From assembly GCA_963809875.1 (NCBI GenBank), contig CAWELC010000008.1, forward strand, positions 124,001 to 188,000: a DNA stretch of 64,000 nucleotides. Direction: 5' to 3'. The DNA is from JAFGAS01 sp963809875. Lineage in GTDB: Bacteria > Desulfobacterota > Zymogenia > Zymogenales > Zymogenaceae. Of this stretch, positions 26,061 to 34,922 are shown piece after piece. Position numbers and translations under genes: made by a program. Below the pieces are notes generated by a model. That model saw only the letters and a program-made list of their open reading frames with translations. It had not been told where the DNA came from and did not search any database. Numbering within the stretch: the first letter of the stretch is position 1; each line of letters begins with the position of its first letter.

Positions 26061-26990
26061 TCAGTTTCGCAGCACGTCGATGACGAGGCGGTGGGGGCCG
26101 GCCAGGCAGAATATCTTGTACTCCGCCTTCTTTTCGAGATCGAGCACCACCCGCACAACCCCGTCTTTCGTCGTGGACCAGCGGATTCGTGAAACGAGGC
26201 CGTCCTTGACCGTGAGGGGGGAGTAGAGCCCTGAAGCCAGGCGCGCCCCGATCAGGTCGATGTAGATGCGGGGCGGCTTCCCGCCGGCCGCGTCCGGGGG
26301 GAGTGCGGCGTCCTCGAACGAGACCGCCGCGTCCATCTCGACTACGATGCGGGTATGGGTGCCGTCGGTAAAATAGCGGATCTTATTGAGGGATACCCGC
26401 GAGAGGGCCGGACCGGCGCCCGTCTTCGCGGCATCCTTCTTCACGCCATTCGTATCCTTCTTCACGACCTCTTTTGGCGTCTTGCCGGCCCCGCCCGCTC
26501 CGTCGTCTTTCAGGGCCGTTTTGCGCCCGGGGAACTTCTCGGGGTCAGGCTTTGCCGTTGCGACGCAGACGAGGCTGCTATCTTTCTTCTGAGACTCGAT
26601 CTCCTCTATATTTTTCTTGGCGTCGGCAGCAAGCTCGTGGCGAGGGTACGTCTTAATGAATTTCTTGAAGGTATCCTCAGCGCGATAGAGCTCGCCCAGG
26701 GTGATTGAATAATTAAACATTTCGCGCCAGATACATCCCTCGGCGAACAGGGCCCGGGGGGCCTCTTCGGAGTTCGGGTAACCCTTCACGACCCGATCGA
26801 AGGCGTTGATGACCTCAAGCCACATCGCCTTGGACGAGCGCCGTTTCTCCGATTTCAGAAGCGTTTCATATTTATTTTGCGCGGATTCCAGTATCTCGCG
26901 AGAGGTTTCGGCCTGAGAGGTGGCGGCCACCGCAAGGAAGAACACCGAGGAGAGGAGGAGGGTACACAAGATCCTGCCTTTCATTTCCAT
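26061..26990 (-). CDS. TPR + AMIN domain protein lacking an amidase domain
   Basis: A 309-residue exported protein: signal peptide (about 1-26, ending ATSQAE), a helical TPR-like region (about 30-125, with GYPNSEEAPRALFAEG), a charged lysine-rich linker, and a C-terminal AMIN domain (about 195-309: TRIVVEMDAAVSFED, RIYIDLIGARLA, IFCLAGPHRLVIDVLR). AMIN domains bind peptidoglycan or target proteins to the division site. The same TPR-linker-AMIN layout, followed by an amidase domain, is present in the protein at 32249, so this is a truncated paralogue or a regulator of it. Confidence 0.82.
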   Translation of the reverse strand: MEMKGRILCTLLLSSVFFLAVAATSQAETSREILESAQNKYETLLKSEKRRSSKAMWLEVINAFDRVVKGYPNSEEAPRALFAEGCIWREMFNYSITLGELYRAEDTFKKFIKTYPRHELAADAKKNIEEIESQKKDSSLVCVATAKPDPEKFPGRKTALKDDGAGGAGKTPKEVVKKDTNGVKKDAAKTGAGPALSRVSLNKIRYFTDGTHTRIVVEMDAAVSFEDAALPPDAAGGKPPRIYIDLIGARLASGLYSPLTVKDGLVSRIRWSTTKDGVVRVVLDLEKKAEYKIFCLAGPHRLVIDVLRN

Positions 26991-26999
26991 TCAGCCCGC

Positions 27000-27120
27000 C
27001 CTTGATACGACTTTATAAGATATTATGCTGAATTATGATAAGTTATGATCTAGATATAGAAATGTATAGATAATTATGCTTAAAATATATATTATAAAAT
27101 ATCGGATGTCAAGGTTTTTA
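27000..27120. promoter_or_regulatory. AT-rich divergent intergenic region
   Basis: Between the AMIN gene (minus) and uspA (plus) lies a strongly AT-rich stretch with many TATAAT-like hexamers, unusual in this GC-rich window. It probably carries promoters for both directions, but no single pair stands out. Confidence 0.4.
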
Positions 27121-27232
27121 TTCCTTCTTGCCTTTGCGGGGGGGTTCTGCTAAAATCTAAAAATAACAGCCTTCTGATCCCAATGGATTTCGTCTGACAG
27201 CTTTCGGTTATTGCGGAGGAGGAAAAAGGAAC

Positions 27233-27679
27233 ATGAGAGAGATCAGAACAATCTTGCTTCCGGTCGATTTCTCGGATTCATCGGAATTGCTGGCCGAATA
27301 CGCCCTGACGTTCGGGACCCGCTTTTCGGCCAAGGTCTACGTGCTGCACGTAGTGTCGAGCCTCGAGGACTATACGGGGCTCTATGTCCCCCACATCTCA
27401 CTCGAAACGGTAATGACGGAGATCTACCATTCCGCCAAGAAGAGCCTTAACGATTTCTGTCTCAGGTATTTCGAGGGACACATCCAATACGAGTCGATAC
27501 TGGCCAAGGGTGACGCGTACCGTGAGATCCTGAAAACCGCCGAAGAGAAGAAGGCCGACGTTATCATCATGGGAACCCACGGGAGGTCAGGGCTGGATCA
27601 TCTCATCTTCGGAAGCACTATCGAGCGGGTTCTTCGCGGGGCCGAGTGCCCGGTTCTGACGGTCAGAGTGGCGAGGTAG
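27233..27679 (+). CDS. Universal stress protein (UspA family)
   Basis: A 148-residue UspA-type protein. It opens IRTILLPVDFSDSSELLAEYA and ends with the ATP-binding signature GTHGRSGLDHLIFGSTIERV followed by APVLTV-like CPVLTVRV. ATG 27233 follows GGAGGAGG. Usp proteins bind ATP and respond to starvation or stress. The phosphate transporter gene begins 5 bases after the stop. Confidence 0.93.
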   Translation: MREIRTILLPVDFSDSSELLAEYALTFGTRFSAKVYVLHVVSSLEDYTGLYVPHISLETVMTEIYHSAKKSLNDFCLRYFEGHIQYESILAKGDAYREILKTAEEKKADVIIMGTHGRSGLDHLIFGSTIERVLRGAECPVLTVRVAR

Positions 27680-27684
27680 CGCGG

Positions 27685-28731
27685 TTGCTCGATTCCGCTA
27701 TCCTGATATCCTTCGGTACGCTGTTCATACTTGCCCTGTTATTTCAATATATCCAGGGCTATAACGATTCGGGATCGATCATCGCCACAATGGTATATAC
27801 GGGGGCCCTTGAGGCGGGACAGGCCCTTGTCCTGGTGGCTTTTTTTGAGTTCGTCGGTGCGCTCCTTCTGGGGACGGCGGTTGCCCTTACCTTCGCCCGG
27901 GGGATCGTCGTGCCGGAGCGTCTGGATATGCTGGCCATCCTGTCCGCGCTTATTTCGGCGCTCATCTGGAACGTAGGCGCCGGGATTCGGGGGATACCGA
28001 CCAGCTCGACCCACGCCCTGATCGGCGGTCTCATGGGGGGAGTTCTCATCTCGGCGGGACCGGGCGCACTGCGCTGGATACCCATCACGGAACTGCTGCT
28101 GGCCCTCCTGATATCGCCGTTTCTGGGGCTTCTCTTCGGATACCTGCTGACAAAAGGCGTGTTACGGATTTTCGGCTCCCAATCACCCGATGCGGTCGGC
28201 AGGGTCTTCGGGAAGTCCCAGATCTTCAGTTCCTCGGCTATCGCGCTGGCATACGGGGCTAACGATGCCCAGAAGACGATGGGGATAGTGACGCTCGGCC
28301 TGATCATCATGTATCGCCTCTATCCCCACGAGATAGCTCTCTTCTACCACGGCGGCCTGGACGCGTACGTCCCGTTCTGGGTGAAGGTATCGTGCGCCGC
28401 CGCCGTATCCGTCGGTGTGCTGACGGGTGGCTATAGAACCATGAAGACGGTCGGCGCGAGAATCTATCGCGTTCGGTCCGTGCACGGTTTCTCGGCGCAG
28501 CTGACATCGGCGGCCATCGTCTATTCGTCGGCCCTATTCGGATTTCCGATGAGCACGACACAGGTTGTCTCGTCGTCGGTAGTCGGAGCGGGGGCGGCTC
28601 AGAGGATATCGGCCGTCAGGTGGAACGTAGTGGGCAGGATCATCTCAACCTGGGTCATCACGTTCCCATGCACGGCCGCGTTGAGCGGCGGTATCTATAT
28701 CGCGATCAGGGAGATCCATGGGTATTTTTAG
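27685..28731 (+). CDS. pit: Inorganic phosphate transporter, PiT family
   Basis: A 348-residue membrane protein of the PiT family, H+- or Na+-coupled phosphate uptake. About ten hydrophobic segments are visible, with the two duplicated signature regions: GYNDSGSIIATMV at the N terminus with STHALIGGLMGG, and AYGANDAQKTMGI with STTQVVSSSVVGAG near the C terminus. TTG 27685 with GAGGT upstream is preferred over a GTG at 27646 that would overlap uspA by 34 bases. The partner DUF47 gene overlaps its 3' end. Confidence 0.9.
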   Translation: MLDSAILISFGTLFILALLFQYIQGYNDSGSIIATMVYTGALEAGQALVLVAFFEFVGALLLGTAVALTFARGIVVPERLDMLAILSALISALIWNVGAGIRGIPTSSTHALIGGLMGGVLISAGPGALRWIPITELLLALLISPFLGLLFGYLLTKGVLRIFGSQSPDAVGRVFGKSQIFSSSAIALAYGANDAQKTMGIVTLGLIIMYRLYPHEIALFYHGGLDAYVPFWVKVSCAAAVSVGVLTGGYRTMKTVGARIYRVRSVHGFSAQLTSAAIVYSSALFGFPMSTTQVVSSSVVGAGAAQRISAVRWNVVGRIISTWVITFPCTAALSGGIYIAIREIHGYF

Positions 28732-29320
28732 AAGAAAGGCCGATTTCTATGCGCTTCTCATGGACCAGTCCGAGAAAGTGCTCGAAGGGGTCAGGGCGCT
28801 GAAGACATACGCGGCAAACCAAAGCCCCGACCTGGCCGCGGCCGTGAGGGACCTTGAAAAAGAGGCGGACGAGCGGAGAAGGGTGCTGATCGCAGAGCTT
28901 AATCGGACGTTCGCCACACCGATCGACCGCGAAGACATCTTCCAGCTGTCACGGGCGCTTGACGACGTCATGGATTATGCAGAGAATACCGTCAGGGAGC
29001 TGAGCGCCTACGGGCTTTCACCCGACCACCATGCCAAAATAATGATCGAGATCATGATTCAGGCCTACGAAGAGCTGGTAAAGGCGATCAAGTATCTTAA
29101 ACAATATCCAAAGATCGCCAATGACCACGCCGTGAGGGCAAAGAAACTTGAAAACGATATGGAACAGGCCTACCACAATGCCCTTTCCGATCTCTTCAAG
29201 GGCACGGACCCTATCTACATGCTCAAGATGCGGGAGATCTACCGTCACCTCTCCAACTGCGCGGACCGGGGCGACGAGGCCGCGAATATTATTCTGTCCA
29301 TCGTCATGAAGTCCACATGA
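28718..29320 (+). CDS. DUF47 (PhoU-like) phosphate transport accessory protein
   Basis: A 200-residue all-helical protein with the DUF47 pattern: FYALLMDQSEKVLEG, DREDIFQLSRALDDVMDYAEN, and a late HLSNCADRGDEAANII. DUF47 proteins are distant PhoU relatives that accompany and are needed for PiT transporters. The start overlaps the pit gene by 14 bases, so translation is coupled. Confidence 0.92.
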   Translation: MGIFRRKADFYALLMDQSEKVLEGVRALKTYAANQSPDLAAAVRDLEKEADERRRVLIAELNRTFATPIDREDIFQLSRALDDVMDYAENTVRELSAYGLSPDHHAKIMIEIMIQAYEELVKAIKYLKQYPKIANDHAVRAKKLENDMEQAYHNALSDLFKGTDPIYMLKMREIYRHLSNCADRGDEAANIILSIVMKST

Positions 29321-29381
29321 CGTAGTCCGTATCGGGCCGGAGACGGAAAGTCTCGAGCCGAAACCGCGGAGGCTCTCAATC

Positions 29382-29867
29382 GTGAAAGGCAGCCGGAATA
29401 ACCAGATCAACGCGCTCACCGCGGCCAACGAGCTGGAGATGAAGACGATGGGAATAGAGGACCTCGATGAGGTGATGGATATCGAGGAGACCTCCTTTCC
29501 GACCCCCTGGACGATGGGGATATTTATGCGGGAATTCGAGCTTGAATTCTCCTATCGGTACGTCTTTGAGCTGGGCGGGGGCGTGGCAGGGTATATCATC
29601 TTCTGGCTGATAGAGGGAGAGGTGCACATCATGAGCATCGCCGTGCGGAGAGACGCACGGAGGCTCGGCATCGGCAGCGAGATCCTCAAGCGCTCGCTCG
29701 CCGAGGCCAAGGAACTCGGGGGGAAATACGTCTTCCTGGAGGTGAGGGAAAACAACGGCGCGGCAATCGGTTTATATTCAAAGATGGGGTTTCGTGTCGT
29801 CTATAAACGCAGAGGCTATTACACCGATACCAAGGAAGACGCCCTCATCATGGTCCGGGATATCTGA
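29382..29867 (+). CDS. rimI: Ribosomal-protein-alanine N-acetyltransferase
   Basis: A 161-residue GNAT protein of the RimI type: DLDEVMDIEETSFPTPWT, then the acetyl-CoA site AVRRDARRLGIGSEIL, FLEVRENNGAAIGLYSKMGF and YYTDTKEDALIM, all close to RimI. It acetylates the N terminus of ribosomal protein S18. GTG 29382 is supported by CGGAGG at the right distance, although the family usually starts near the METK-like residue 20. The 3' neighbour is convergent, with a gap of 2 bases. Confidence 0.9.
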   Translation: MKGSRNNQINALTAANELEMKTMGIEDLDEVMDIEETSFPTPWTMGIFMREFELEFSYRYVFELGGGVAGYIIFWLIEGEVHIMSIAVRRDARRLGIGSEILKRSLAEAKELGGKYVFLEVRENNGAAIGLYSKMGFRVVYKRRGYYTDTKEDALIMVRDI

Positions 29868-29869
29868 GT

Positions 29870-30943
29870 CTATTGTATGGTCGGGAGGACGTCGATCCTC
29901 AGAAAGGGAGCGGCCTTTCGGTCTTTCAGATCCTTGATTTCTTTTTCCGTTTCGGGATACCGGGTCGCGAGGTAGTCGAGCAGCTCGTTCATCTTCTCCG
30001 GCGGCACACTGACCGCGCCGGCCCGGGCCTCGTCCGTGAGAGACTCCGTGTTCGGAGTCGCATCCTCTTTCCCTTTTTCCTCTATTTTCTCCATCCTGCC
30101 TGCCGTCACCGTGCCCCCCAGGGATACCGCTTTATCCATGATTTCCTTTTTTGCCTTTGCCGGATCGTTGCGATAGACCAGAAGTATTGTCGGAAGCGGG
30201 GCTTCGTCGGTCGGGCAGTAGATATAGGTCGTTGATCCCATTGTGGCCGGCTCCTCCTTTTTGGTCGATGAAAGCAGGGCGTCGCGGGTGGGTGAAAGGA
30301 CCTTTGAGACCTTTTCGGCGGTAACGCCGGCGGCGGTCATCACCCCCGAAGGGGAGGGGGCCGAGAAGAAGAATGTATCGTCCAGGTCGGGGGCGGGGAG
30401 GGATTTTTCACGAGCCGCGCCGGGTGATAAACGCTCGGTCTCTTTGTCCTCGACGGCTCCGGCTATGAGGGCCACGTCTTCGGAAGGGAGACTTCCCTTC
30501 TCCGGGGCGGCCGGTGCCGCGCCGAGCGCCACGGAAGCGGTCGGGCGTCCGGGTTCGTCGTGCGGTGCTACGGCCGTCTCCCGATCGGTGCCCACAACGG
30601 AAGGGAAGGAGATCAGAACGGCAAAGAGAAGGATGACCGACGCGGCAATGGCGCCGGCTTCAACGGGAAACCTCCGCCCGGGGAAAAAGACGATCCGAGC
30701 CGTCCGTTTGAGCAGCCCCTCCGATTTTATCGACTGCAGGACCCGCTTTTCAATGCCGGGGGGGGCCTGGGCACCCCGAACCATCCCGACCAGGTCGCTC
30801 AGACGCTCATGCCGGTAGACGTCGAGCTTGAGCTCGGGATGGCGGGAGATCGCCTTTTCGAGAAATCGATATTCCTCGTCGGTGAGCCGCCCGTCGTGGA
30901 CGAGCGAGATGAGCATCTTTGCCCGTTTTAGGTCTCTGTCCAT
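29870..30943 (-). CDS. Putative membrane-bound anti-sigma factor
   Basis: A protein of about 357 residues with a short N-terminal cytoplasmic helix bundle (about 1-65; DGRLTDEEYRFLEKAISR), one membrane segment (AGAIAASVILLFAVLISF, about 95-112) and a long periplasmic part with low-complexity Ala/Pro stretches and a C-terminal region (about 230-355). The N terminus has no H-x3-C-x2-C zinc motif. It follows the ECF sigma gene in the same direction by 112 bases, the normal sigma/anti-sigma arrangement, which is the main ground for the call. Confidence 0.65.
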   Translation of the reverse strand: MDRDLKRAKMLISLVHDGRLTDEEYRFLEKAISRHPELKLDVYRHERLSDLVGMVRGAQAPPGIEKRVLQSIKSEGLLKRTARIVFFPGRRFPVEAGAIAASVILLFAVLISFPSVVGTDRETAVAPHDEPGRPTASVALGAAPAAPEKGSLPSEDVALIAGAVEDKETERLSPGAAREKSLPAPDLDDTFFFSAPSPSGVMTAAGVTAEKVSKVLSPTRDALLSSTKKEEPATMGSTTYIYCPTDEAPLPTILLVYRNDPAKAKKEIMDKAVSLGGTVTAGRMEKIEEKGKEDATPNTESLTDEARAGAVSVPPEKMNELLDYLATRYPETEKEIKDLKDRKAAPFLRIDVLPTIQ

Positions 30944-31055
30944 AGTCAAACGATCATGTGAAGTTGTCCTTCAGCCGGCAAAACAAGAATCTGCGCCGGG
31001 TTCCTTGCCGCGTGCGACAGGCAGCGGCCGCCTCTTTCCGTGAATGCGCCTGTCG

Positions 31056-31643
31056 TCACAGGTAATCTTTCATCATCTCTTTAAGGCGCTCACGTGCCCG
31101 GGAAAGGCGCGACTTGACCGTACCGAGGTTGATGGACAACACCTCGGCGATCTCTTCATAGTTCAGTCCCTCAAAGTCCTTGAGTACGATGATCTGTCGG
31201 TCATTATTCGAGAGCTGCTTGAAACACTCCATCATGATGCCGATCAGCTCTTTGTCCTGCGCATACTCCCCGGGGCTTGGCGTCCGTCCGGCAAGGCTCC
31301 ATGAGCCGTCGCCGTCGGTGTTATCGGTCAGCTCGTCGCTCCTGAAATACCCCTTTCGGGAGAGGTAGCCGATCCGGTTCTTCGCATGGTTTACCGTGAC
31401 GCGATAGAGCCAGGTGGAGAATTTCGACTCGCCCTTGAACCCCCCGATGTTCCGATAGACCGAGATGAAGATATCCTGCGTCAACTCTTCGGCGATGGCC
31501 CAGTTGCCCACGAAGCGCAAAGCCGTGTTGAAAACCCGGTCCTTGTAAAGCTTCATGAGGAAGGCGAAGGCGTCATGATCGCCCCTCTGGGTTGCGGCAA
31601 TCAATTGGGCTTCGTTGGATCTATCCCACTCTTTCGGAGTCAC
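31056..31643 (-). CDS. ECF-type RNA polymerase sigma factor
   Basis: A 195-residue sigma70 family protein of the RpoE/SigW class. Region 2 holds DAFAFLMKLYKDRVFNTAL, AEELTQDIFISVYRNI and STWLYRVTVNHAKNRI; region 4 holds GLNYEEIAEVLSINLGTVKSRLSRAR, here cut to YEEIAEVLSINLGTVKSR. Usually responds to envelope stress and is held by the anti-sigma factor encoded downstream. It may drive its own operon and the envelope genes around it (inference). Confidence 0.93.
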   Translation of the reverse strand: MTPKEWDRSNEAQLIAATQRGDHDAFAFLMKLYKDRVFNTALRFVGNWAIAEELTQDIFISVYRNIGGFKGESKFSTWLYRVTVNHAKNRIGYLSRKGYFRSDELTDNTDGDGSWSLAGRTPSPGEYAQDKELIGIMMECFKQLSNNDRQIIVLKDFEGLNYEEIAEVLSINLGTVKSRLSRARERLKEMMKDYL

Positions 31644-31696
31644 GCATTATCCTGTATATTTGACCCAGAAGGGTCGGAAATGTTCCACTGCATGGT

Positions 31697-32125
31697 TCAG
31701 GCGTGTTCATCGAGGGCACGCTCTACCACCTGCAGGGTAATGTCGGCAAGGCCCAGTTTAGCGAGTCCGCGGGTGGTAAAAAATCGGACGTCGGCGGCGT
31801 CACTTGACGCCGAAAGCGTTCCACCGACCGGGACGGCGCGAAAGTCGATAAGGACATAATGGTATTTCACTCGACCCGAATCGTCCCGGAATATCCGCTG
31901 GAGGACTCCGAGCCGCCGGCCGACCTCGATGTCAAGTCCCGTCTCTTCCTTGATTTCGCGCCTGACGGCGTCATGGATCGTCTCGCCGAGCTCCACCTTC
32001 CCGCCGGGGATACTCCACGAGCCCTTGGCAGGCTCTTTTCCGCGCCTGACCAGGAGCGCCCGCCCGCGACTGACGACGACGGCCCCCACGCCCAGGATGG
32101 GCCGCTCGGGATACTCTCGAGTCAT
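31697..32125 (-). CDS. NUDIX hydrolase, MutT-like
   Basis: A 142-residue NUDIX protein with a complete Nudix box: GKVELGETIHDAVRREIKEE followed by TGL, including the REx2EE metal ligands. Opening AVVVSRGRALLVRRGKEPAKG and the SWSIPGG segment fit ADP-ribose or 8-oxo-dGTP pyrophosphatases; no residue separates these. The ATG at 32125 begins the conserved part; an upstream extension of 25 residues is AT-rich and non-conserved. Its leader shares an AT-rich region with the divergent amidase gene. Confidence 0.88.
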   Translation of the reverse strand: MTREYPERPILGVGAVVVSRGRALLVRRGKEPAKGSWSIPGGKVELGETIHDAVRREIKEETGLDIEVGRRLGVLQRIFRDDSGRVKYHYVLIDFRAVPVGGTLSASSDAADVRFFTTRGLAKLGLADITLQVVERALDEHA

Positions 32126-32248
32126 GGGCGACACCCTACCATACAAACGACAAAAAGTCAAAAGGTGAAAAAAATGCTTGAAAGATGAGAGGTAGTGCAT
32201 TATAGTTATATATAAAATAGGTAAATTGTGGTATAACTATATAAAAAT

Positions 32249-33961
32249 ATGTCTCGCAGAAGTTTGATCTCGCGCCTCTCATTTGTCGCCGTTGCGGCGG
32301 CGCTCATCGTATCCCTTTGGCCCTTGCCGCGGGCCGTCGCCGAGGACGGCGCCGGCGCCTACGAATCGGCCAAGAAGAAGCTCGCCGTCCTCAACACTTC
32401 AGAAAACCAGCTTTCCCGGAGGGACTGCTGGTTTTCCGTTATCGAGTCGTTCAGCACGGTTTATCTTGAATATCCCAAAAGTGAGCGGGCCGACGACGCA
32501 GCCTATATGGTGGGAATACTCTACGGCCGTCTTTACGAGCGCTCACGGGTAAAGAAGGACCTGGAAAAAGCGCTGGACGCCTTTCAGCTCCTGGTGCGAG
32601 ACTATCCGGACAGCAACCTTGCCGACGATGCCCTTTACGAAATCGGCGAAATCACCCGGGGGGACCTCAAGGACTCGAAGCGGGCATACTGTTGGTATCG
32701 GCTGATCGTGGCATCATATCCTAAAGGGGATATGGTGTTCAAGGCCAGGGCCCGGATTGAGGAGCTCAAGGGATACGCGGGTGCGGCCGACTGCGGAACG
32801 GTGACCGGTGGCGTCCCCAAGAAGGATCAGGCCAAAGACAACGCGAAGGAGGCAAAAGACTCCCCCAGAATCCTCGGGCTGAGGAGCTTCAATTCGGCCG
32901 ATCATACCCGTGTGGTCCTGGACGTCTCCCGGGCGGTCGAGTTTTCTCAGGGCAGGGGAAAGAAAGACGATGCGGGAGGAGGAGCCTCCTCCATCTACGT
33001 CGCCATCCCCCGCGGTGTCCTGGGACCGGGCGTTGCCGATACCGTCTCCCCGGCGGACGGGCAGATAAAGAAGATCAGCTTCGACACGAAATCAGATCCG
33101 CCGCGTGTCGTCCTGGTCCCGGGCGGGGCCGTCACCTATAAGGTCTTCACGCTTGCCGGTCCCGACCGAATCGTTATCGACGTCTACAGGGCGGACGGGC
33201 AGGGGGAAGGAGACGATGCTGGCTCCGTCCCGACCAAGGACTCACCGCCGGTCGAAAAGATACACTCCGACACCATTAAGGTCGTCGTGATAGACCCCGG
33301 CCACGGGGGAAAGGACCCCGGCGCCGTCGGCCCGACGGGTTACTACGAGAAGACGGCAAACCTCAAGATCGCCAATTACCTTAAGGGATACCTGGAGAAG
33401 GAGCTGGGCCTTACCGTGATCATGACCCGCGGCTCCGATACCTTTCTGGATCTCAAGAAGAGGACGGCGGTGGCCAACGACAAGGGAGCCGATCTCTTCA
33501 TATCAATTCATAATAATGCGAGCACGAGCCGGTCCCCCTACGGGATCAGCACGTATTACCTTGCCATTACCTCCGACAAGAGGGCCCTCACCGTGGCGGC
33601 CAGGGAAAATGACACTACCGTGGAGGAGCTGTCGGAGCTCGACTATATCCTCACGGATCTTATCGTCTCGGCCAAGCGAAACGAGTCGAGTCTCCTCGCG
33701 AAATTCATTCAGGAGGGGATGGTGGACTCCGTCAAGAAGGGATACGACAATATCAACAGCGTCGGCGTGTGCCAGGGGCCTTTCTGGGTGCTGGTCGGGG
33801 CACAGATGCCCTCGATCCTGGTGGAGTGTTCGTATATCTCCAACACGCGGGAGGAAAAGCGGCTCAAGTCCGACGACTACCTCAAGGGCCTGGCCAGGGG
33901 AATCTTTAACGGCGTTCAGCGGTACGTAAAAGAGACCGACGCCCTGCATGCGGGCAGGTGA
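32249..33961 (+). CDS. N-acetylmuramoyl-L-alanine amidase with TPR and AMIN domains
   Basis: A 570-residue exported enzyme: signal peptide (about 1-32), TPR-like repeats (about 35-175), lysine-rich linker, AMIN domain (about 205-320, ending TLAGPDRIVIDVYR), and an Amidase_3 catalytic domain (about 345-565). The zinc ligands are in VVIDPGHGGKDPGA (His), NYYEKT-like GYYEKTANLKIA (Glu) and FISIHNNAS (His), with the catalytic Glu in ILVECSYISN. It cuts the amide between MurNAc and the peptide in cell separation (AmiC type). The ribosome start of xer follows one base after its stop. Confidence 0.93.
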   Translation: MSRRSLISRLSFVAVAAALIVSLWPLPRAVAEDGAGAYESAKKKLAVLNTSENQLSRRDCWFSVIESFSTVYLEYPKSERADDAAYMVGILYGRLYERSRVKKDLEKALDAFQLLVRDYPDSNLADDALYEIGEITRGDLKDSKRAYCWYRLIVASYPKGDMVFKARARIEELKGYAGAADCGTVTGGVPKKDQAKDNAKEAKDSPRILGLRSFNSADHTRVVLDVSRAVEFSQGRGKKDDAGGGASSIYVAIPRGVLGPGVADTVSPADGQIKKISFDTKSDPPRVVLVPGGAVTYKVFTLAGPDRIVIDVYRADGQGEGDDAGSVPTKDSPPVEKIHSDTIKVVVIDPGHGGKDPGAVGPTGYYEKTANLKIANYLKGYLEKELGLTVIMTRGSDTFLDLKKRTAVANDKGADLFISIHNNASTSRSPYGISTYYLAITSDKRALTVAARENDTTVEELSELDYILTDLIVSAKRNESSLLAKFIQEGMVDSVKKGYDNINSVGVCQGPFWVLVGAQMPSILVECSYISNTREEKRLKSDDYLKGLARGIFNGVQRYVKETDALHAGR

Positions 33962-33962
33962 T

Positions 33963-34847
33963 ATGGACCAGGAGATCGATCAATTCATCCGGCACCTTGG
34001 CGTGGAGCGGGGCCTGTCCGTCAATACCACGTCGGCCTATGCGAGCGATCTGGCCCGTTTTGCGTCGTTCCTCTCGGCGGCCGGCGTCTCCGATCCGACA
34101 GCGGTCCAACAGGAACATATCCTCTCGTTTCTCGCGGAAGGCTGCCCGGGCCTCTCGGCCAGGAGCCGGGCCAGGTATATGAGCTCGATCCGCTCCTTTC
34201 TCACCTTCCTCGTCCGCGAGGGCAGGCTCTCCAAACACCCGATGGAGCTTCTCGAATCACCGAAATTCACCGGCAGACTGCCGGAATACCTTACTACTCA
34301 GGAGGTCTCTCGGCTCCTTGCAGCGCCTCCGCTGACGACTCCCTGGGGGATCAGGGACCGGACGATGATCGAGGTCCTGTATGCCTGCGGCCTCCGTGTC
34401 TCGGAGCTCCTTGGGCTTGTCCGGGACCGGATAAACCTCGACGCCGGATTCCTGATCGTCACGGGAAAAGGGAATAAGGAGCGGATTGTTCCCCTCGGGG
34501 CCGAGGCGATTTCATTTCTGAATCGGTATCTGACGGAGGTGCGCCCCACCCTGGACAGGGGAAAGGGGAGAAACATTCTGTTCCTCAATCGCCGCGGGAC
34601 CAGGCTGTCCCGCCAATACTTCTGGAGGGCGATCAAGGCCTATGCGATGAAGGTGGGCATCACCAAAGAGATCGGTCCCCATACCCTCCGGCACTCGTTT
34701 GCCACCCACCTTCTGGCGGGGGGGGCCGACCTGAGATCGGTTCAGATCATGCTGGGCCATGCCGATATCGCCACCACCGAGATATATACCCACGTCGATC
34801 GGACAAGGCTCAAGCAGGTCCACAAAAAGTATCATCCCCGATCCTGA
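33963..34847 (+). CDS. xerD: Tyrosine recombinase XerC/XerD
   Basis: A 294-residue site-specific recombinase. N-terminal SAM-like domain (about 1-95) and catalytic domain with the R-H-R-H-Y set: Arg in YACGLRVSELLGL, His-x-x-Arg in GPHTLRHSFATHLL, His in MLGHADIATTEIY, and the nucleophile Tyr in TEIYTHVD. The length fits chromosomal dimer resolution recombinases rather than phage integrases; there is no adjacent att-like repeat. XerC versus XerD is not decided. The ATG lies 1 base after the amidase stop. Confidence 0.88.
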   Translation: MDQEIDQFIRHLGVERGLSVNTTSAYASDLARFASFLSAAGVSDPTAVQQEHILSFLAEGCPGLSARSRARYMSSIRSFLTFLVREGRLSKHPMELLESPKFTGRLPEYLTTQEVSRLLAAPPLTTPWGIRDRTMIEVLYACGLRVSELLGLVRDRINLDAGFLIVTGKGNKERIVPLGAEAISFLNRYLTEVRPTLDRGKGRNILFLNRRGTRLSRQYFWRAIKAYAMKVGITKEIGPHTLRHSFATHLLAGGADLRSVQIMLGHADIATTEIYTHVDRTRLKQVHKKYHPRS

Positions 34848-34863
34848 ACCCTAAAACCATTCC

Positions 34864-34893
34864 TTGACTGAATGGAAACTAATCTGCTACTAT
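34864..34893 (+). promoter_or_regulatory. Putative promoter of the beta-propeller gene
   Basis: TTGACT (34864-34869), 18-base spacer and TACTAT (34888-34893), about 30 bases before the ATG. Confidence 0.55.
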
Positions 34894-34922
34894 AGAATGC
34901 ATTTTAATAGCTGGAGTTGGGT

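Noticed and set aside
33963..34847. Xer gene as the integrase of a mobile element
   Set aside because: Its length and catalytic set fit XerC/XerD, it is read with the amidase gene, and there are no flanking direct repeats or tRNA.
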